A stretch of 64,000 bases of DNA. Origin: Hortaea werneckii. Lineage: Eukaryota; Ascomycota; Dothideomycetes; Mycosphaerellales; Teratosphaeriaceae. The position numbers and the translations under genes are program-made. The stretch is taken from the NCBI GenBank assembly GCA_037044905.1, contig JBAOKB010000083.1, positions 29,511 to 93,510 on the forward strand, in the 5' to 3' direction. The notes under the pieces are model-generated. The model was not told where the DNA came from. It saw only the letters and a program-made list of their open reading frames with translations, and did no database searches. Position 1 is the first letter of the stretch, and every line of letters begins with the position of its first letter. Positions 9,575-21,277 of this stretch are shown here, in pieces.

Positions 9575-11421
9575 TCAGGAATACTCCTCCTCATCCATGT
9601 CATCGAAGACCCAGTGATCCCGAATCGCCGTCGTCTCCTCTTCAGATTCCGCCTGTTCCAGGGACATCTGTTTCATTTTAGCGATAGCTTCTCTTGCAGC
9701 ATCATGGTTCTCATTTGACACCCAGCCCTCGGGACCCAGACCAATCGCCGTCTTGAACTCTTCCAGTTGCTCTACGCCTTGTTGCTCCGCATCGTCAAGA
9801 CGGAGGCATTCCGTTTCCTCCTCCTGCGTGAACGAGATTGGACAAGGCACAGCGGGATTAGAGCAGATCTGGCTCCAGTGTTGCTTGACAAACATCAGAC
9901 TAGAGCGGAAGGGGATGTTGTCGCCTTGCCATGGTTCACCAGCCAAGCGATGGATCTTCTGCCGACCAACCGAGAAGGGATAAGTAAGAGCTCCGAAGTG
10001 GGAAGGATTGTGGCGCTCTGTCATGTCCACATACGATTCACGGCAGTGCATTTGACGTGAAAGCTCAAGGCGTGAAATTGTGTCGCTTTCGCCCTTTTCC
10101 GGAAAAATGCCCAAGGTTTCAGATGTGTCGGAGTGATGCGATAGGGAGTCCAGGAATTCTGGTACGCCGCAGCTCAAGAATAAAGGCTGCGCGACACTGT
10201 GCTGCCAGTCAATGAGTGCCGTAATGTGGAAGTCGTTAGAGACAAAAATGTTGCCCGGTCGCAGGTCTGGATGTCTCAAAGTTGGCGTAGTAAGGCCTTT
10301 AGCTCGAGGGATCAGGTACTTGGACATCTGTAGGTACTTTTGAATACTATCGAGATGGATGGATGGCATTTGTTTCCTGAAGTTGAATGTCTCTCTTTGG
10401 AAGCGATTGAACGGTAGAAGCGGCCGGCCGTATTGTTCCAGATATCGCATCTCCTTGATGGCGCCAGAGTTCATTACGGCTTCTGAGGTGGAGACTAGTG
10501 ATAGTCAGTTTGTCCATGGCGTTAGGAGCTCATTTCCCAAACTCACAAGGTCCCCGATCAACATCGAGGTTGCTTCTTTTACCAAACCAAAAAGGTAAAT
10601 CAGTGGTTGGGCCCAGGTACAGTGAGTCCGGGCGGTCGGCGTCCTCAGTATCCACGGCGACTTTAGTCACATTCGCGGGTACATCTCGAAGAAAGTAGAG
10701 ACTGCCGCTCGCTGGTAAGCGAATATTGGACAGTCGTGCCTCCACATCCACGAGACTTCTAACAACCCGGATTTGGCAAGCTTCCCCAAGACCATCCCAT
10801 ATGCTGGCAAGATCCATTCCAGAGCAGAATTCCATGAATATATACTCTGTGCCTGCAGGATTGTCTGAGGAGCAAGAGTAATCGAAAATCTTGGGAACCG
10901 GAATACCCTTGAAACGGAGGAACGTCATGGTTGCTGCTTCGCTAGCTACGACAAGTCCTTTAGGCTCCACGGAGGGGTACGGAATGCGCGCCACGACCTT
11001 GAAGCCATCTTTGAACTGAATAGTGAAAGCGCGGTTGGCAGCGCCTTCACCTAGCTTTTCAATACCGACCGTGTCTTCTGAGGTTCGATTAAGTGCATGA
11101 GCAGCGAGATCCTGCAATTCAGCAACATTGAATATCCTTTCTCGCTCTGCCAAGCGTTTGTCCTCGTTGTAACTGCTCGGTCAGCAAAAGGAAGGAAACC
11201 ATTGGAACATCCGATACTTACACCCATCTACCAGATGTGTATTTGAATAGAGGGGATGTAGAAGCAGAGACGGCAGTTTCCACGCTGCTCATCGCCCGAT
11301 CAGAATGAAGATTGGTATTCGCGCAGCACTGCTGGGCAATTGGCCTACAGCACGGCGCAAGAGATCTGATCGCGCATCTGCTAGCTGGTGATAATGATGA
11401 CAGCGAGCGACAAAGAAGCAT
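9575..11421 (-). CDS. AIM9-like mitochondrial protein, aminoglycoside-phosphotransferase fold
   Basis: Three exons (11222..11421, 10547..11172, 9575..10494; introns 49 and 52 bp) give 581 residues. The first exon encodes an Arg/Ser/Cys-rich N-terminus like a mitochondrial presequence, ending FKYTSGRW. The intron joins it to YNEDKRLAERERIFNV. The kinase-like part has the nucleotide-loop region LGEGAANRAFTIQF (about residues 100-115), VVARIPYP, and the phosphotransferase loop HPDLRPGNIF followed by ALIDWQ, the usual catalytic and metal-binding Asp positions. This matches the fungal APH family that includes yeast Aim9 (altered inheritance of mitochondria); the substrate is unknown. The C-terminus is acidic (DDMDEEEYS). 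The start is ATG at 11419-11421, eight bases from the next open frame on the plus strand. Exon joins keep the frame and restore family-like sequence (VDRGPFSTSEAV). Confidence 0.85.
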
Positions 11422-11429
11422 AGCGTGGA

Positions 11430-11834
11430 GTGTATGGTAGAGCGGAGCAGAGGAGTGGTGAGGTGTTGTTGATCTCGAGGCGCGGAGTTTGGGGCAATGT
11501 CAGCAAGAAAGCCGTGGAAGGCAACAACCACACGAAATTCACGACCCCGAAAGTGTCTCGAGGAAAGACAGCTTTCCCTTCTGGATCTCAAGCACAATCA
11601 CAGCTTGGAGTACGCTACGACTACGATGGTATTGTTACGCGAAATGGGGTGGAGTGCCACAAGTTCAACGTGCAGCCCAACGCTGGCCAAGATGTTCCTT
11701 CGGCTTTCAAAAGGTGGAGAGAGGCTAACGGCGGAACACATGCCGTCATGGCTACCATGTATGTGAAGAAGGATGGCACCAAGCAGGATGTTGAGCAAGC
11801 TTTGGAAGAAGCTCATAAGGATGTCAAGACCTAA
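11430..11834 (+). CDS. Small orphan protein, start unresolved
   Basis: The open frame ends with a well-formed protein-like C-terminus (GVRYDYDGIVTRNGVECHK.., ending EEAHKDVKT at TAA 11832-11834). It is hydrophilic, contains no repeats, and is not the shadow of a gene on the other strand. No in-frame ATG lies upstream of this part; the frame opens with GTG at 11430. ATG 11497-11499 is one base out of frame with it. Either a short first exon plus intron exists or a base is missing near 11500. I do not recognise the family. It lies 8 bp from the start of the AIM9-like gene and is divergently transcribed. The start coordinate is the limit of the open frame, not a predicted initiator. Confidence 0.5.
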   Translation: MYGRAEQRSGEVLLISRRGVWGNVSKKAVEGNNHTKFTTPKVSRGKTAFPSGSQAQSQLGVRYDYDGIVTRNGVECHKFNVQPNAGQDVPSAFKRWREANGGTHAVMATMYVKKDGTKQDVEQALEEAHKDVKT

Positions 11835-12345
11835 TTGAAAATCATTCCCGAGCGAGAAGTGAAACGTACTAGTCTTTGTCTCGCCGAGGCGGAGAGTCGG
11901 GAGCGCGAGAGTCAAAGGGAGTTGAGGCCAGACTTATAGGGAGGAAGGGAAGTTCACAAAAGATGTATGTAAGCTAGAGGACCTTGTATATATGGGGAGG
12001 CTGGTCCCTTATGCAGCTACCCTTGCATAAGCTGATGTAAGTATTCAACAGTTCTCTCTCACCATTTGCGTAAACCATTTCGGAAAGGGAAGGCGGAGGA
12101 GACAGCCGAACTAAAAGGAAGGAGGATGGGGAGAGGAAAAAAGGGGGATGATTACAAGCAGTAATGATCTGCGTAATATGAACCACTTCAAGAATTACAT
12201 CCCACCAATTCAACCTTTCCTCCTCTCCTTACTCTTTAAAAAAAAAAAAAAAATTACCACTCACATCTAGAAAACCCCCCTCAAACTCTCCACGCAAGCC
12301 CCCCAAGTGCGGAGGGAGAAAAAAAAACTTTTACTTCCTTTCCCA
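11835..12345. other. Convergent 3' intergenic region
   Basis: 3' ends of the small orphan gene (plus) and the TM9SF gene (minus). Contains a 16-base A run at 12238-12253. No gene seen. Confidence 0.55.
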
Positions 12346-14907
12346 TCAATCAACCTTAATAGCCCAATAAATCCTTCTCACAAACGCATAGGCGGTCAAG
12401 AACCCCACGGTCCCCATCAGCAGCGCATACACGGCACAGGCGAGGAAACTGTAGGCGAAGAAGAGAAGCGAAGAGGGCCAGCCGACGAGGTGGAGGTGGT
12501 TGGCGGCGTAGTAGAGGCAGTAGGCGAAGATCCAGAAAGATGACGAGGCGCCGAGGAGGAAGGAGTGCCACCACCAGTTGTAGTTCTGTTGGAGAGAAGG
12601 TATTAGTAGGTTGAAAAAAAAAAAAAAGAGGAAAAGACAGGGTCTCTATGAGGTCAAAAGGAGGGAGGGAGGGCGGCCAAGGGGGTGTTTTTTGAAAAAA
12701 AAAAAAAGAGGAAAAAAAAAAAACTCACCTCACAGCAAAGCAACCCATAAACTCCAATCACGCTCACCTCCATCACGACCCCGACCAAAACCAAACACAC
12801 GACGGCCAAAAACCCAAAGACATAGTAATACCCGCTCTTATCCTGCCACAAACTCCTAAAAACAAACAGAAGTTCGATGAAGATGACGGCGAAAGGGATC
12901 AGGCCCGCGACGAGGGAGGCGGGGACCGGACGCGCGAACCAGGGTTGGCGGGAAGGAGGGGGGAGCGGACGCGGTGGCGGGTGGTGGTGGGTTGGGACAG
13001 TGGGGAGCGGGTGGGTGTAGGGGCCTCTTGCGATGCGGAAGCGGGTGGCGAGGGATCGGAGTCCGCCACCTGCTGAGGAGGCAGAAGAAGACGAAGAAGA
13101 GGAAGAGGAGGAGGTGCCGGCCTCATCGAACCCAACCCACGCCCCCAGGTACACGAGCGGGACCTGCACGAACAGCCAACACAGCACCAACACGACCAGA
13201 GTGCCCAACGGGATCGCCGTCGACGAAGCCCGCGCCCAGACGAAAAGATTCAGTACGAAGACCGTGACGAACATTAACCCCGGGAACAACGTGGCCGTGA
13301 CGAGGGCATTCTCCCTCCACCTCCCCCCGCCGAAAGTCTTGTACAGTCGCGCGGAGAAGTATCCCGAGGTGATGGAGGCAAGCAGGAAAGTGATAAAGGC
13401 TGCGGTTAGGAAGCCGCCGCGGTAGGAGGGGTTCAGGATGCCGAGGCAGGAGAGGAGGAGGAGGGCGAGGGCCATGGTGACGAGTTGGGTGCCGGAGCCG
13501 ATGAGCGGGGCGAGGAGACGGGCGTGGGGCGGGGGGCGGAAGACGTCGGCGTGGAGGAGTTTCCAGCCGGAGATGTCGTCGAGTGGGAGGGGGAGGTCGT
13601 CGTCGGAGGCGGGCTCTTCCGCGGTTGTTGTTGTGGGAGTGACTGCTCCGCTGCCGGGGAGATCGACCTGGTCGAGTAAACCCCCACCACTGGAACTCTT
13701 CTCACTACTGACTTTCCTAGGCGTCCTGAACCCACCGATCCCCCCACGCTTCTTATTCCCCGCCCCTCCCTTCAACAACCCCCCGTCTTCCAAATACCCC
13801 GCGCCGCTGCTGTCCAAATACCCCCTAATATCGCCCTTCACGGTCCTAGTCAGGATAACCGCCACAACCGCCGTCAACAATCCTGAAATCACAATCGAAT
13901 TCACAATAGCCAACCAATGGACCTTCTGGCTCTCCTCCTGGTTAACGAAAAACAGATCCCACCGGTTCGCCCATTCGATCTTCTCCTCCTCGCGGAAGTA
14001 GACGGAGTAGGAGTACGGAATCGTCAGGGTGGCGTCGGGGGCTCCGTCGTCGTATTCGGTCAGATAGTAAGAAGAATCGTAGGAAGCTGTTGTCGTATTG
14101 GTCATGTTGCGGGCCATGGTGAGTTCGAGGCCGTGGGAGACGTCGTGCAAGTCCGGCGGAAGGCCCGAGTGGTCGCGGTTTTCGGCCGAGAGGGATTTGG
14201 CGTAGACTTCGAAGCCGACGATGACTTTCTTGCCCTGCTGGCCGGCTTTGCCGGGCGCGCGGTGGTAGCGGATCACGAGGGTGACGTGGTTGTTGAGGAA
14301 GTAGCGGGGTTGGCCGGTGGTCGGGGAGGGTTCTTCGTAGCCCATTTTGAAGCCCGCGGCGTAGTATTTCCGGCTCTTGTCGACGGTGACGAAGCTGGTG
14401 GCGCCGGGGAGGTTGTCGACAATCCATTCGGCGACGTAGCCTTGTTTCACGACTTCGATGGCTTTCTTCAGCCCGGCTCGGTCGACTTTCTGACTGCAGA
14501 GATAATGCGCTTCGTCGTCTTGGCCCATCTGGAGTTCGTAGTCGGATACGACGATGCGGTCGCCGCGGAGGATTTCGCCGAGATTCAGGGCCACGTTGGA
14601 TCCAGAGATGAGGCCAGTGCCGGGTCGGGAGCGGCCTGAGGGTGGGCAGACAAAAGGCAGTTCGGCGAAGGCGTATTGGATTTGGGTGTTGTCGCTGTAG
14701 ACTTTATTGACCATTAGAGGGATGGGTTCGCCGTCAGAATAGGATTTGATGGACCAGCCTAGGATGGGTCAGTGGTGGTTCACTTGAGTTGGTGAGGTGG
14801 CTTTCAGTGAGAGACTCACCAGGGATGTAGAAAGCATTGGCGAGCTGCAGACAGAATAATGCGACTGTCCAGCAGCTCGCCCTCATGATCCGGAAGTCGG
14901 CCGCCAT
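12346..14907 (-). CDS. Transmembrane 9 superfamily (EMP70) protein
   Basis: Three exons (14820..14907, 12729..14758, 12346..12585; introns 61 and 143 bp) give 785 residues. The N-terminus is a signal peptide (CWTVALFCLQLANAFYIPG), then the family start WSIKSYSDGEPIPLMVNKVYSD and a long lumenal domain. The first transmembrane helix is WLAIVNSIVISGLLTAVVAVIL, about residue 310. After a cytosolic Gly/Ser-rich loop come eight more hydrophobic helices, typical of the nine-span EMP70 family (yeast TMN1-3) in Golgi and endosomes, with roles in sorting and cell adhesion. The last exon encodes two or three of the helices and ends RRIYWAIKVD, close to the family C-terminus (KxD sorting-type end). The protein is longer than usual because of low-complexity Ser and Pro inserts in the cytosolic loops. 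The second intron is packed with T runs. Confidence 0.92.
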
Positions 14908-16356
14908 GGTGTGGGATGATTACGCGCAATGCGACGAGACGCCCTCTCTGCCTGACTCTCCCTCTGTCCTCCACTCAATGCGCCTGCGCGAGTGCAAAGG
15001 ATTCGACTACTAGCAGCCTCTTCGCTTCGGATGTGGAAATTTGTGCGGCGGCGAGTGAGTGGCTCTATGCCGCGAATATGAAGGGCGTGACCACAATCCG
15101 AATCTCTCACTCCTCTCTCGAGCTATGCGATCGCGCTTATTATGTCCCCACTGCTTCAATACAGCGACTGACTCTTCCCTTTTGGCTTATCTCTTTTCGT
15201 CACTGTGCCGGATCGATTCCGCCGTGAACGAGTGTGGACGTGGGTCGGGAAGGGCGACCCCGTGGTGTATCGCGAAATGGATTAAAGGAGAGTCGGGAGG
15301 GCGGCATGAAATCCAATCAAAGGGATTGAAGGGAATTGGTTGAAGATGGGTTGAAGAAGGGAGAGTAGGAGGAGGGAAAGACAGCAAGTAAGCATGGGGA
15401 TTAGCTTAAGGAAGCTTACTATGGCAAGTCTGATACTACTAGTACTCATCACACAGAAAGGTCGAGACTCGGACGCTCAGGGCTTACGCAGCGCAGCTCA
15501 GCTCACAGGCACAACGGCCGATCCGGGGTCCAGGGCCAGCTTGCGCAACTGCTCCCCTTCTAGTCTAGTGTCGTATCGGATAGATCCTCCCTTTTCAACG
15601 CTTACAGGGATGTCGACCTCGAGGGGGTTGATACGTCCGAAACTTACTTACTCTAGTCTGTGCTTGAACCGTACAACATACCTTACATAGTACTCTTGAC
15701 AGGCAAGACAGGCCTTGATTTCCGGGTGGCAATGTGAGACAATGGAGATGGGTTTGATCGAGTATCCCAGCCAGGACTCGAGAACGAGTACCTTAGTCCG
15801 CCTAGAATCTAATGTACTGAGCTTCACTTTTCTCATCCCCCCTCTTCTTACTGCAGACTACCTCACCATATCGGGATACTCGCCACCTGCACCGATCGAC
15901 ATGTGAAAGACCCGAAGAGCAGGGGGAAACGACGATGGAACGCAACCGCTCTACCTGGGCCGACGCACATGGGCAGATCTAAGCTTACGTGACGCGGTAG
16001 CACCTTGACTGTTATTATTATCCGGAAGGATCATTATCACGCCACCCTTCTCATTCCAACTGGGGAGAATGCAGGATGAAAAGAAGGGAATGGGATTGGA
16101 AAGGTCAAGTCAAGTCATTTCTCATTCATTACTATTATTCATGATTCATTCAAGTCCAAGTATCATCCTCATCTCACGCATCATTCATGTCTTCATCACC
16201 AATCATAAGCCGCCCTCCCAAAACCGACCCAAGAACCAAAACATCCCCGGATTTCAGGGCCACGAGCCATATCTACCCCAGGCAAACCCAATCCCCTCAT
16301 CCCTCATCTCTCCAAAGAGACAGCCCCTCCCCACCTCTCCCTCTCCAACCTTTCCA
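14908..16356. other. Intergenic, no gene seen
   Basis: Holds the promoter side of the TM9SF gene and the 3' side of the next minus-strand gene. Only short frames without coding character were found. Confidence 0.55.
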
Positions 16357-18051
16357 TCAACACAGCCGCCTCATCCCGCGCTCCCATCCCCCTTCCCTCC
16401 CCATCTTTGTCCCCTTCTGCTGCTGCCGCTGCGCAACAGCAACCGGCACCCTCCCGTGGAAAAACTCAATCGTATCCGGGTCCGAGAAGCCCGTGATACG
16501 CCAGGAGGTATGGCCCGGGTGGAAGACGGTATCGATGATGGTCTCCGGGTTGCCTTGTGAAGACGAGGAAGGGGAGGGGGTGGTGTAGGGGGCCAGCAGG
16601 TCCGTGAGGCCTTCCGCGCCTGCTGAGGCTGAGGGAGGGGAGGTAGGGGGTGTTAAGGGGAACGAAGGAGGAGTACGAGGTCGATGCTCTCGAAGCTTCT
16701 CCCGGAGCCGTTGGGCTTCAGTCGCGGCCCAGGCTTTCTGGGTCAGGGTGAGAGAGGGCATGGCGTCTATCTGGCGGATGATTTGGTCTTGTCCGCCATG
16801 CTGGTAGACGCCGCGGGGTTCTCTGCCGGGATTCTCCTCGTGCGCCTGCACCCCGGTTGACCCTGAGCTGCTGTTGCTCATGGGGGGATTGGACTCCGCG
16901 CCAGCTGCTGGGGCGCTGATTCCCAGCCCTGCCTCTTTTGGGAGCGCAGGTAACTCCTTCTCCGCGCGGGATCGACTCGTGGACCCAACAGGGGGCGGTG
17001 GAGGCGGTGGAGCCTGGTAGGTGGAAAGATCCACCACCGCAGGGGACGACGGCTTGTCTGACGATTCCTCCTGACTACCGCTGCTCGAGCTGGCATAGTC
17101 AATGAAATCGCCGAATTGCGTGACCCGGTCCTGATGCCCGATGACTTTCCTCGTCCTGGGCGTGGGCTCAGCCGCGCGCGGAGCTGGCGAAGGCTTTCTC
17201 CCCTTGCCAGCGGAGGAAGAAGGCGACGACGAGGTCCCGGAAGAAAGATCCAGTGTCCGCGCCGGCGAGGCGGAGGGTTTTCTTTTGCGCGGCAGCGCGT
17301 TGGGGTAGTACATCCCCGAATCACGCTTGCTCACCTCCCCAACAGCTCTCGTTCCACTCGATGACTCCTGCCTCCGCAAGCCCGTCAGTTTCCCGAGCCC
17401 TTGCTTCGCGCTCTTGGAGAAGGATCGGAATAAACCGGGCTGAGATGCTTTGGCAGGGGAAGAGGCGGCAGTCGAAGGTTCAAGGCCGCGGACTTGGAAG
17501 TTTGAAGGTCCTGCGATCCTCCGATCTTGCTGCCCTTGGAGAGACCCCGCAGAGAGGAATGGAGGTGGTGACTCCAAGGGACCGTCCCACGCTCCTTCCA
17601 ACTTCGCGACCGCTTGGGCGCGGAAGAAGTCTTGGGCTTCCTCTTCTTCAGAGACAGGGGAGGAGGAGTCTGGGTCGGTATCTTCCAGACTATGCCTCGT
17701 CCAGGGGTCGATGATCTGCGGCGATGCTGTCGACTGCAGAGCCCATGCGGGAGGCTCGGGGCTTAGGTTGTTCACCTTCAGCAGAGCATCTACACATCCC
17801 GCGTAGTCTTCATCGCCGGACTTCATCTGTTTGGGGACGGCCGAGGGGAGGGGTTTTCGGGGCGGGACAGGGACCGTTGTTGGCAGAGAGGGCACAGGGG
17901 GAGCATCATTCGTCCCCGCAACCCGGTCGATGGTGTGGGTTGTCGCTACCGAGTACAAGCTCGGAGGCGACTGGTTTGAGGGCCTTATGGCCATGATGTG
18001 GCTTCTTGGGCCTTCTGGACGGGTGAACGGGTTTCTTATTGGACCGCCCAT
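16357..18051 (-). CDS. Hypothetical disordered Ser/Pro-rich protein
   Basis: Single exon, 564 residues from ATG 18049-18051. The frame is open 18 codons further upstream but without an ATG. The protein is almost wholly low complexity: Pro-rich stretches (a run of seven Pro in QAPPPPPPPVG), Ser/acidic tracts, and a basic patch (LFRSFSKSAKQGLGKLTGLRR) near the middle that could bind membrane or nucleic acid. A more ordered segment lies near the C-terminus (DTVFHPGHTSWRITGFSDPD, then EFFHGRVP) and is preceded by a short helical stretch rich in Arg, Glu and Lys. No signal peptide or membrane helix. I recognise no domain. The long unbroken frame, a stop-free coding strand and codon-level structure support a real gene; its function is unknown. 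Confidence 0.65.
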   Translation of the reverse strand: MGGPIRNPFTRPEGPRSHIMAIRPSNQSPPSLYSVATTHTIDRVAGTNDAPPVPSLPTTVPVPPRKPLPSAVPKQMKSGDEDYAGCVDALLKVNNLSPEPPAWALQSTASPQIIDPWTRHSLEDTDPDSSSPVSEEEEAQDFFRAQAVAKLEGAWDGPLESPPPFLSAGSLQGQQDRRIAGPSNFQVRGLEPSTAASSPAKASQPGLFRSFSKSAKQGLGKLTGLRRQESSSGTRAVGEVSKRDSGMYYPNALPRKRKPSASPARTLDLSSGTSSSPSSSAGKGRKPSPAPRAAEPTPRTRKVIGHQDRVTQFGDFIDYASSSSGSQEESSDKPSSPAVVDLSTYQAPPPPPPPVGSTSRSRAEKELPALPKEAGLGISAPAAGAESNPPMSNSSSGSTGVQAHEENPGREPRGVYQHGGQDQIIRQIDAMPSLTLTQKAWAATEAQRLREKLREHRPRTPPSFPLTPPTSPPSASAGAEGLTDLLAPYTTPSPSSSSQGNPETIIDTVFHPGHTSWRITGFSDPDTIEFFHGRVPVAVAQRQQQKGTKMGREGGWERGMRRLC

Positions 18052-19465
18052 GTTTGCTGTTTTCTTCTTTGAATCTCTCTTGAAGAGGCTTCTTTTGAAA
18101 GACAAGTTTTGTTCCTATTCCTTTTTCTTTCTCCGATAGCCAGTATCGAGAAAGAAGACAGGAAGGGTAGGGTTTGCCTTTCGAAGCCCAAGTCTTCGAG
18201 GGAAAAGAAGTCAAAGTGTTGCAAGACTTCAAGACCCTTGTGTCTGGCGATGATGCCCTTCGACATTTGTACTCCGCAGAGATCTCGAAGTCGAAGAGAA
18301 TGACCATTGTGGGTTTTGTTGTATCTGGCGGCTTTGTTCGCCAGACAAAAACAATGTCATTGTGCCATTTTCGCTCCGGTCGGTGGAGAAGCCTTGCGAA
18401 ACACACAACACAATGCCGTTGTTAATTTCCCGCGCATGGCGGAGAGGTCTGCGTGCTCACGCTCCATCCTTCGTGAGAAAGGGAGGGGTGGAGTGGGGGG
18501 GGGGCGGGGGAGGAAACGAAGATCTATGCTCTGTTCGTCTCGCTGGCTTGTAGCCTATACTGTATTTCTTTGTTCTGTGGCAAGCAGGTTAGAGGAATTC
18601 TACGGTGTATGGGATTTATAGGGGATTGAAGAACAGGGGATAGGTACATTTACTGGATTATACGGAGTATTCGAGAAAGAAAGAGAGAGACTTCGCGAGG
18701 CGGACGGAGCTGAGCAATGATTCGATGATTCGCCCATAGGACGTCTTCTGCCCATGGTAACCTGACTCGAGGCCGCGGGAAGCGAGACTAAGATGGATGA
18801 AAGAGAAGTTCATCGTTTGTTCGAGGACCAAGCGGCGGTGAGTGAGAGCAACGAGCATAGGAGTGAGCGGAACTCGTCTAGATACTCTCGAAAGCAGGCG
18901 AGTTTTGGTGAAATAGGATATCCATTATCAGGGAATATATCGTCTTTGATCCCTGGTATTCCGTGTTAGCGAAAGAGGTCAGATTTGAGAGCGTCGATGC
19001 TCGCCTACGATTGCGGTAAAGACTGTTGTGACTGCCAGTGAAGACAAGGCTGTTTTCAAGTAGACACCAGAGGAATAATGCTTGAGGTAAGAATGAATTG
19101 GAATAATAAGGCGAAGCGCGGAGTGAATGAAGATAAGAGGTGCTGAAAGAATGTGGCAGAGAAGAAAAAAGAAGACAGCGGTTCAAAGTATGACAGGAGG
19201 TCATTGTTGTTTGGGGTAGCAAGATTTCAGGGGGCGGTGTGACTTGGCCGCACTGATGATGCACTTATCCGTCTCCCAGAAAGCTATCCCAGCCACCGTG
19301 ATGGGATTTGCAGCTTCAATCTGCTCAATCCACACCTAATGAGTGCAAGATCTGCGTAAATGTAGGGCAGGTCAACCAGAGATCAAGATCAAATCAGACG
19401 GAAATCCAAGAAATTACCAACGAATACTTGTCTACCTACCGGTTTCCCTAACCTCAACTGGCTCT
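18052..19465. other. Intergenic, no gene seen
   Basis: Upstream side of the disordered-protein gene and 3' side of the methyltransferase gene. A short G-rich run (about 18495-18510) is present. The minus-strand frame at 18878-19264 looks random. Confidence 0.5.
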
Positions 19466-20681
19466 TCAAGCACCCTTAACCTTCTCCACCTCCGCCTTCT
19501 TACAAACCATAACCCACATAGGGGTGAAAATATCCAACTTCCCTCCGTTCGCCACACTCCTCACGCACGCATGCATGGTATACCCCATCTGCACGGCCTC
19601 CTTGGGCATCACCCCCAACCAACACAACACATGCGCCATCAGCTGCTTGGTCCAGAAAACCAGCGGACTCATCTCCAGAACGCGCTGGAAGTCCTCCCAG
19701 CCGCGCGCATAACGGATATTACCCCCGGGTGCATACCACCAGGGGCGTTCGGACCGCCACGCCATGTTCTCATCGTGTTGGATCTCGAAGCCTGTGGCGA
19801 CGAGGGACTTCCGGACGTGGGAGAGTAGCGGCATGTTGGTGATGCCGTTGCCGAATTCGATCGCGTTGCGGATGTGCCGGTGTCGGGCGTTGGACTCCTG
19901 GTACTTGTCCGTCATGACCCAGTCGTGGAACCCGAATTGTCCACCGGGCTTCAGCACGCGGTGGATTTCAGCGTAGACATCCTTGACGTCGGGCGCGTAG
20001 CACAGAGCGTCGAAGGCGTAGACTGCGTCGAAGCTTTCGTCTTCGAAAGGTAATTTCTGTCAAGATTAAACTCCATTAGACAACTGTCAATGTTTCCGGG
20101 GAGGAGCATGTGCCTACCATAAAATCCGCCTTAACATGCACCATCCTCCCTTCCAACCCAGCCTCCTTCGTCAAAACCCTACCCCGCTCAATATGCCACT
20201 CGTTCCGCGTGACGCCCGTCACAAAACACCTTTTCTCGCTCGCGATCGTCCTAGCCGGTCCCCCAACCCCACACCCGACATCCAAGACCTTCATGCCCTC
20301 CTTGATCCCCACAAGGCCCGCGAACATGGTATCGTACTCGTGCATGCTAGCCTGGATGCCCTTGCCGGGGGAGACGGGACAGTAGTGGAAGGTCTGGCCC
20401 CAGAAGTGCTCGTAGATGGGCGAGACGAAGTTGTAGTAGTCGTCGGAGACCTGGCCGGCGTCGGCGGCGCGCGCGGCGCGGTCGTGCGAGGTGTGCGATC
20501 CCCGCCGCTGGAGCTGGTCTTGCCAGTGCGCGTTGTAGGCGTTGGTCATCTTCTCGAGCTCGTAGGCTTGCGAGACGTGCGTGTTGTCGTTCGGGTCTTG
20601 GGCGCGTTCATTTTTGGGGCGTACGGGACCGGCGGCGGCGGTGGCGGTGGTGGTGGCCGGGGCACTGGTTGGTTCGGCCAT
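19466..20681 (-). CDS. Sterol 24-C-methyltransferase-like (ERG6 family) SAM methyltransferase
   Basis: Two exons (20118..20681 and 19466..20056; 61-bp intron) give 384 residues. ERG6 enzymes transfer a methyl group from SAM to C24 of zymosterol on the ergosterol path. Seen here: an aromatic region NFVSPIYEHFWGQTFHYCP (residues 84-102) where ERG6 has its sterol-binding YEYGWGxSFHF segment; SAM motif I VLDVGCGVGGPA (132-143); then FDALCYAPDVKDVYAEIHRV and LKPGGQFGFHDWVMTDKY, which parallel ERG6 motifs II-III; and a C-terminal sterol-MT-type domain ending KVKGA. Length fits ERG6, but the first 40 residues are Ala/Thr-rich and several signature positions differ (ATCHAP-type motif is ALCYAP; an extra CPVSPGKG). 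It is probably a divergent paralogue, possibly acting on another isoprenoid. Whether it is the main ERG6 cannot be decided from the window. Confidence 0.85.
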
Positions 20682-21277
20682 GGTGGGTGGAATGTCCTTG
20701 ATGTGGCGAGGTAACGTTTGACAGTGGGTGTTCTGCTAGTGACGGCGTTCGCGACCTCAGCAATCGAACGGTAGAAGGTGGATGCGTAGATTAGTAGCTG
20801 GTTTTGACAAGACTGATGTGTCTTGGCGTTCCGCTTTTGTCTTTTCAACTAGGAACATTCCCCAGAACAATAGTAACTTCCTAATTCGGAATCTCTGGTT
20901 CCGAGCGCATTCGAACTTGCAGATATTGACAAAGATTTGTCCGGAAACCAGTATGTTCCACAATCGGACCTCGACGTATGCCCAATTACCATTTGCATGG
21001 TGCGAAACCGACCCGTCAGCTCAACCCGACATTTTGCAAATCCAATGGCGCGGTACGTATGTCAGTGAGAGCATGCACGCATTGAGTAAACGCTTACCTC
21101 ACACTGTCCCGGCCAGTACATGGTACAACAGAAGTGCTAAATGTACAATTCACCCCTGTCTACCTACCTACAGACAAACCCCCAGAAGCAGTATAGCATA
21201 GCTTTCTATTGTAGGAATTACACTTACTGCACCTCCCGCGCACTTAGAATCTGCTCTCCAACCCACATCTTCTCAGT
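20682..21277. other. Intergenic, no gene seen
   Basis: Promoter side of the methyltransferase gene and 3' UTR side of the MPP beta gene. No coding signal. Confidence 0.5.

Noticed and set aside
13917..14639. 240-codon plus-strand open frame
   Set aside because: It lies fully antisense to the lumenal domain of the TM9SF gene, whose family motifs, exon joins and membrane helices are clear. Its composition (Val, Gly and Asp-rich) is that of a reverse-strand shadow.
16357..18105. Upstream TTG-initiated extension of the disordered-protein gene
   Set aside because: The added 18 codons have no ATG; the first ATG at 18049-18051 is the simpler start.
18878..19264. 128-codon minus-strand frame
   Set aside because: No conserved motif; composition random; lies in the leader region between genes.
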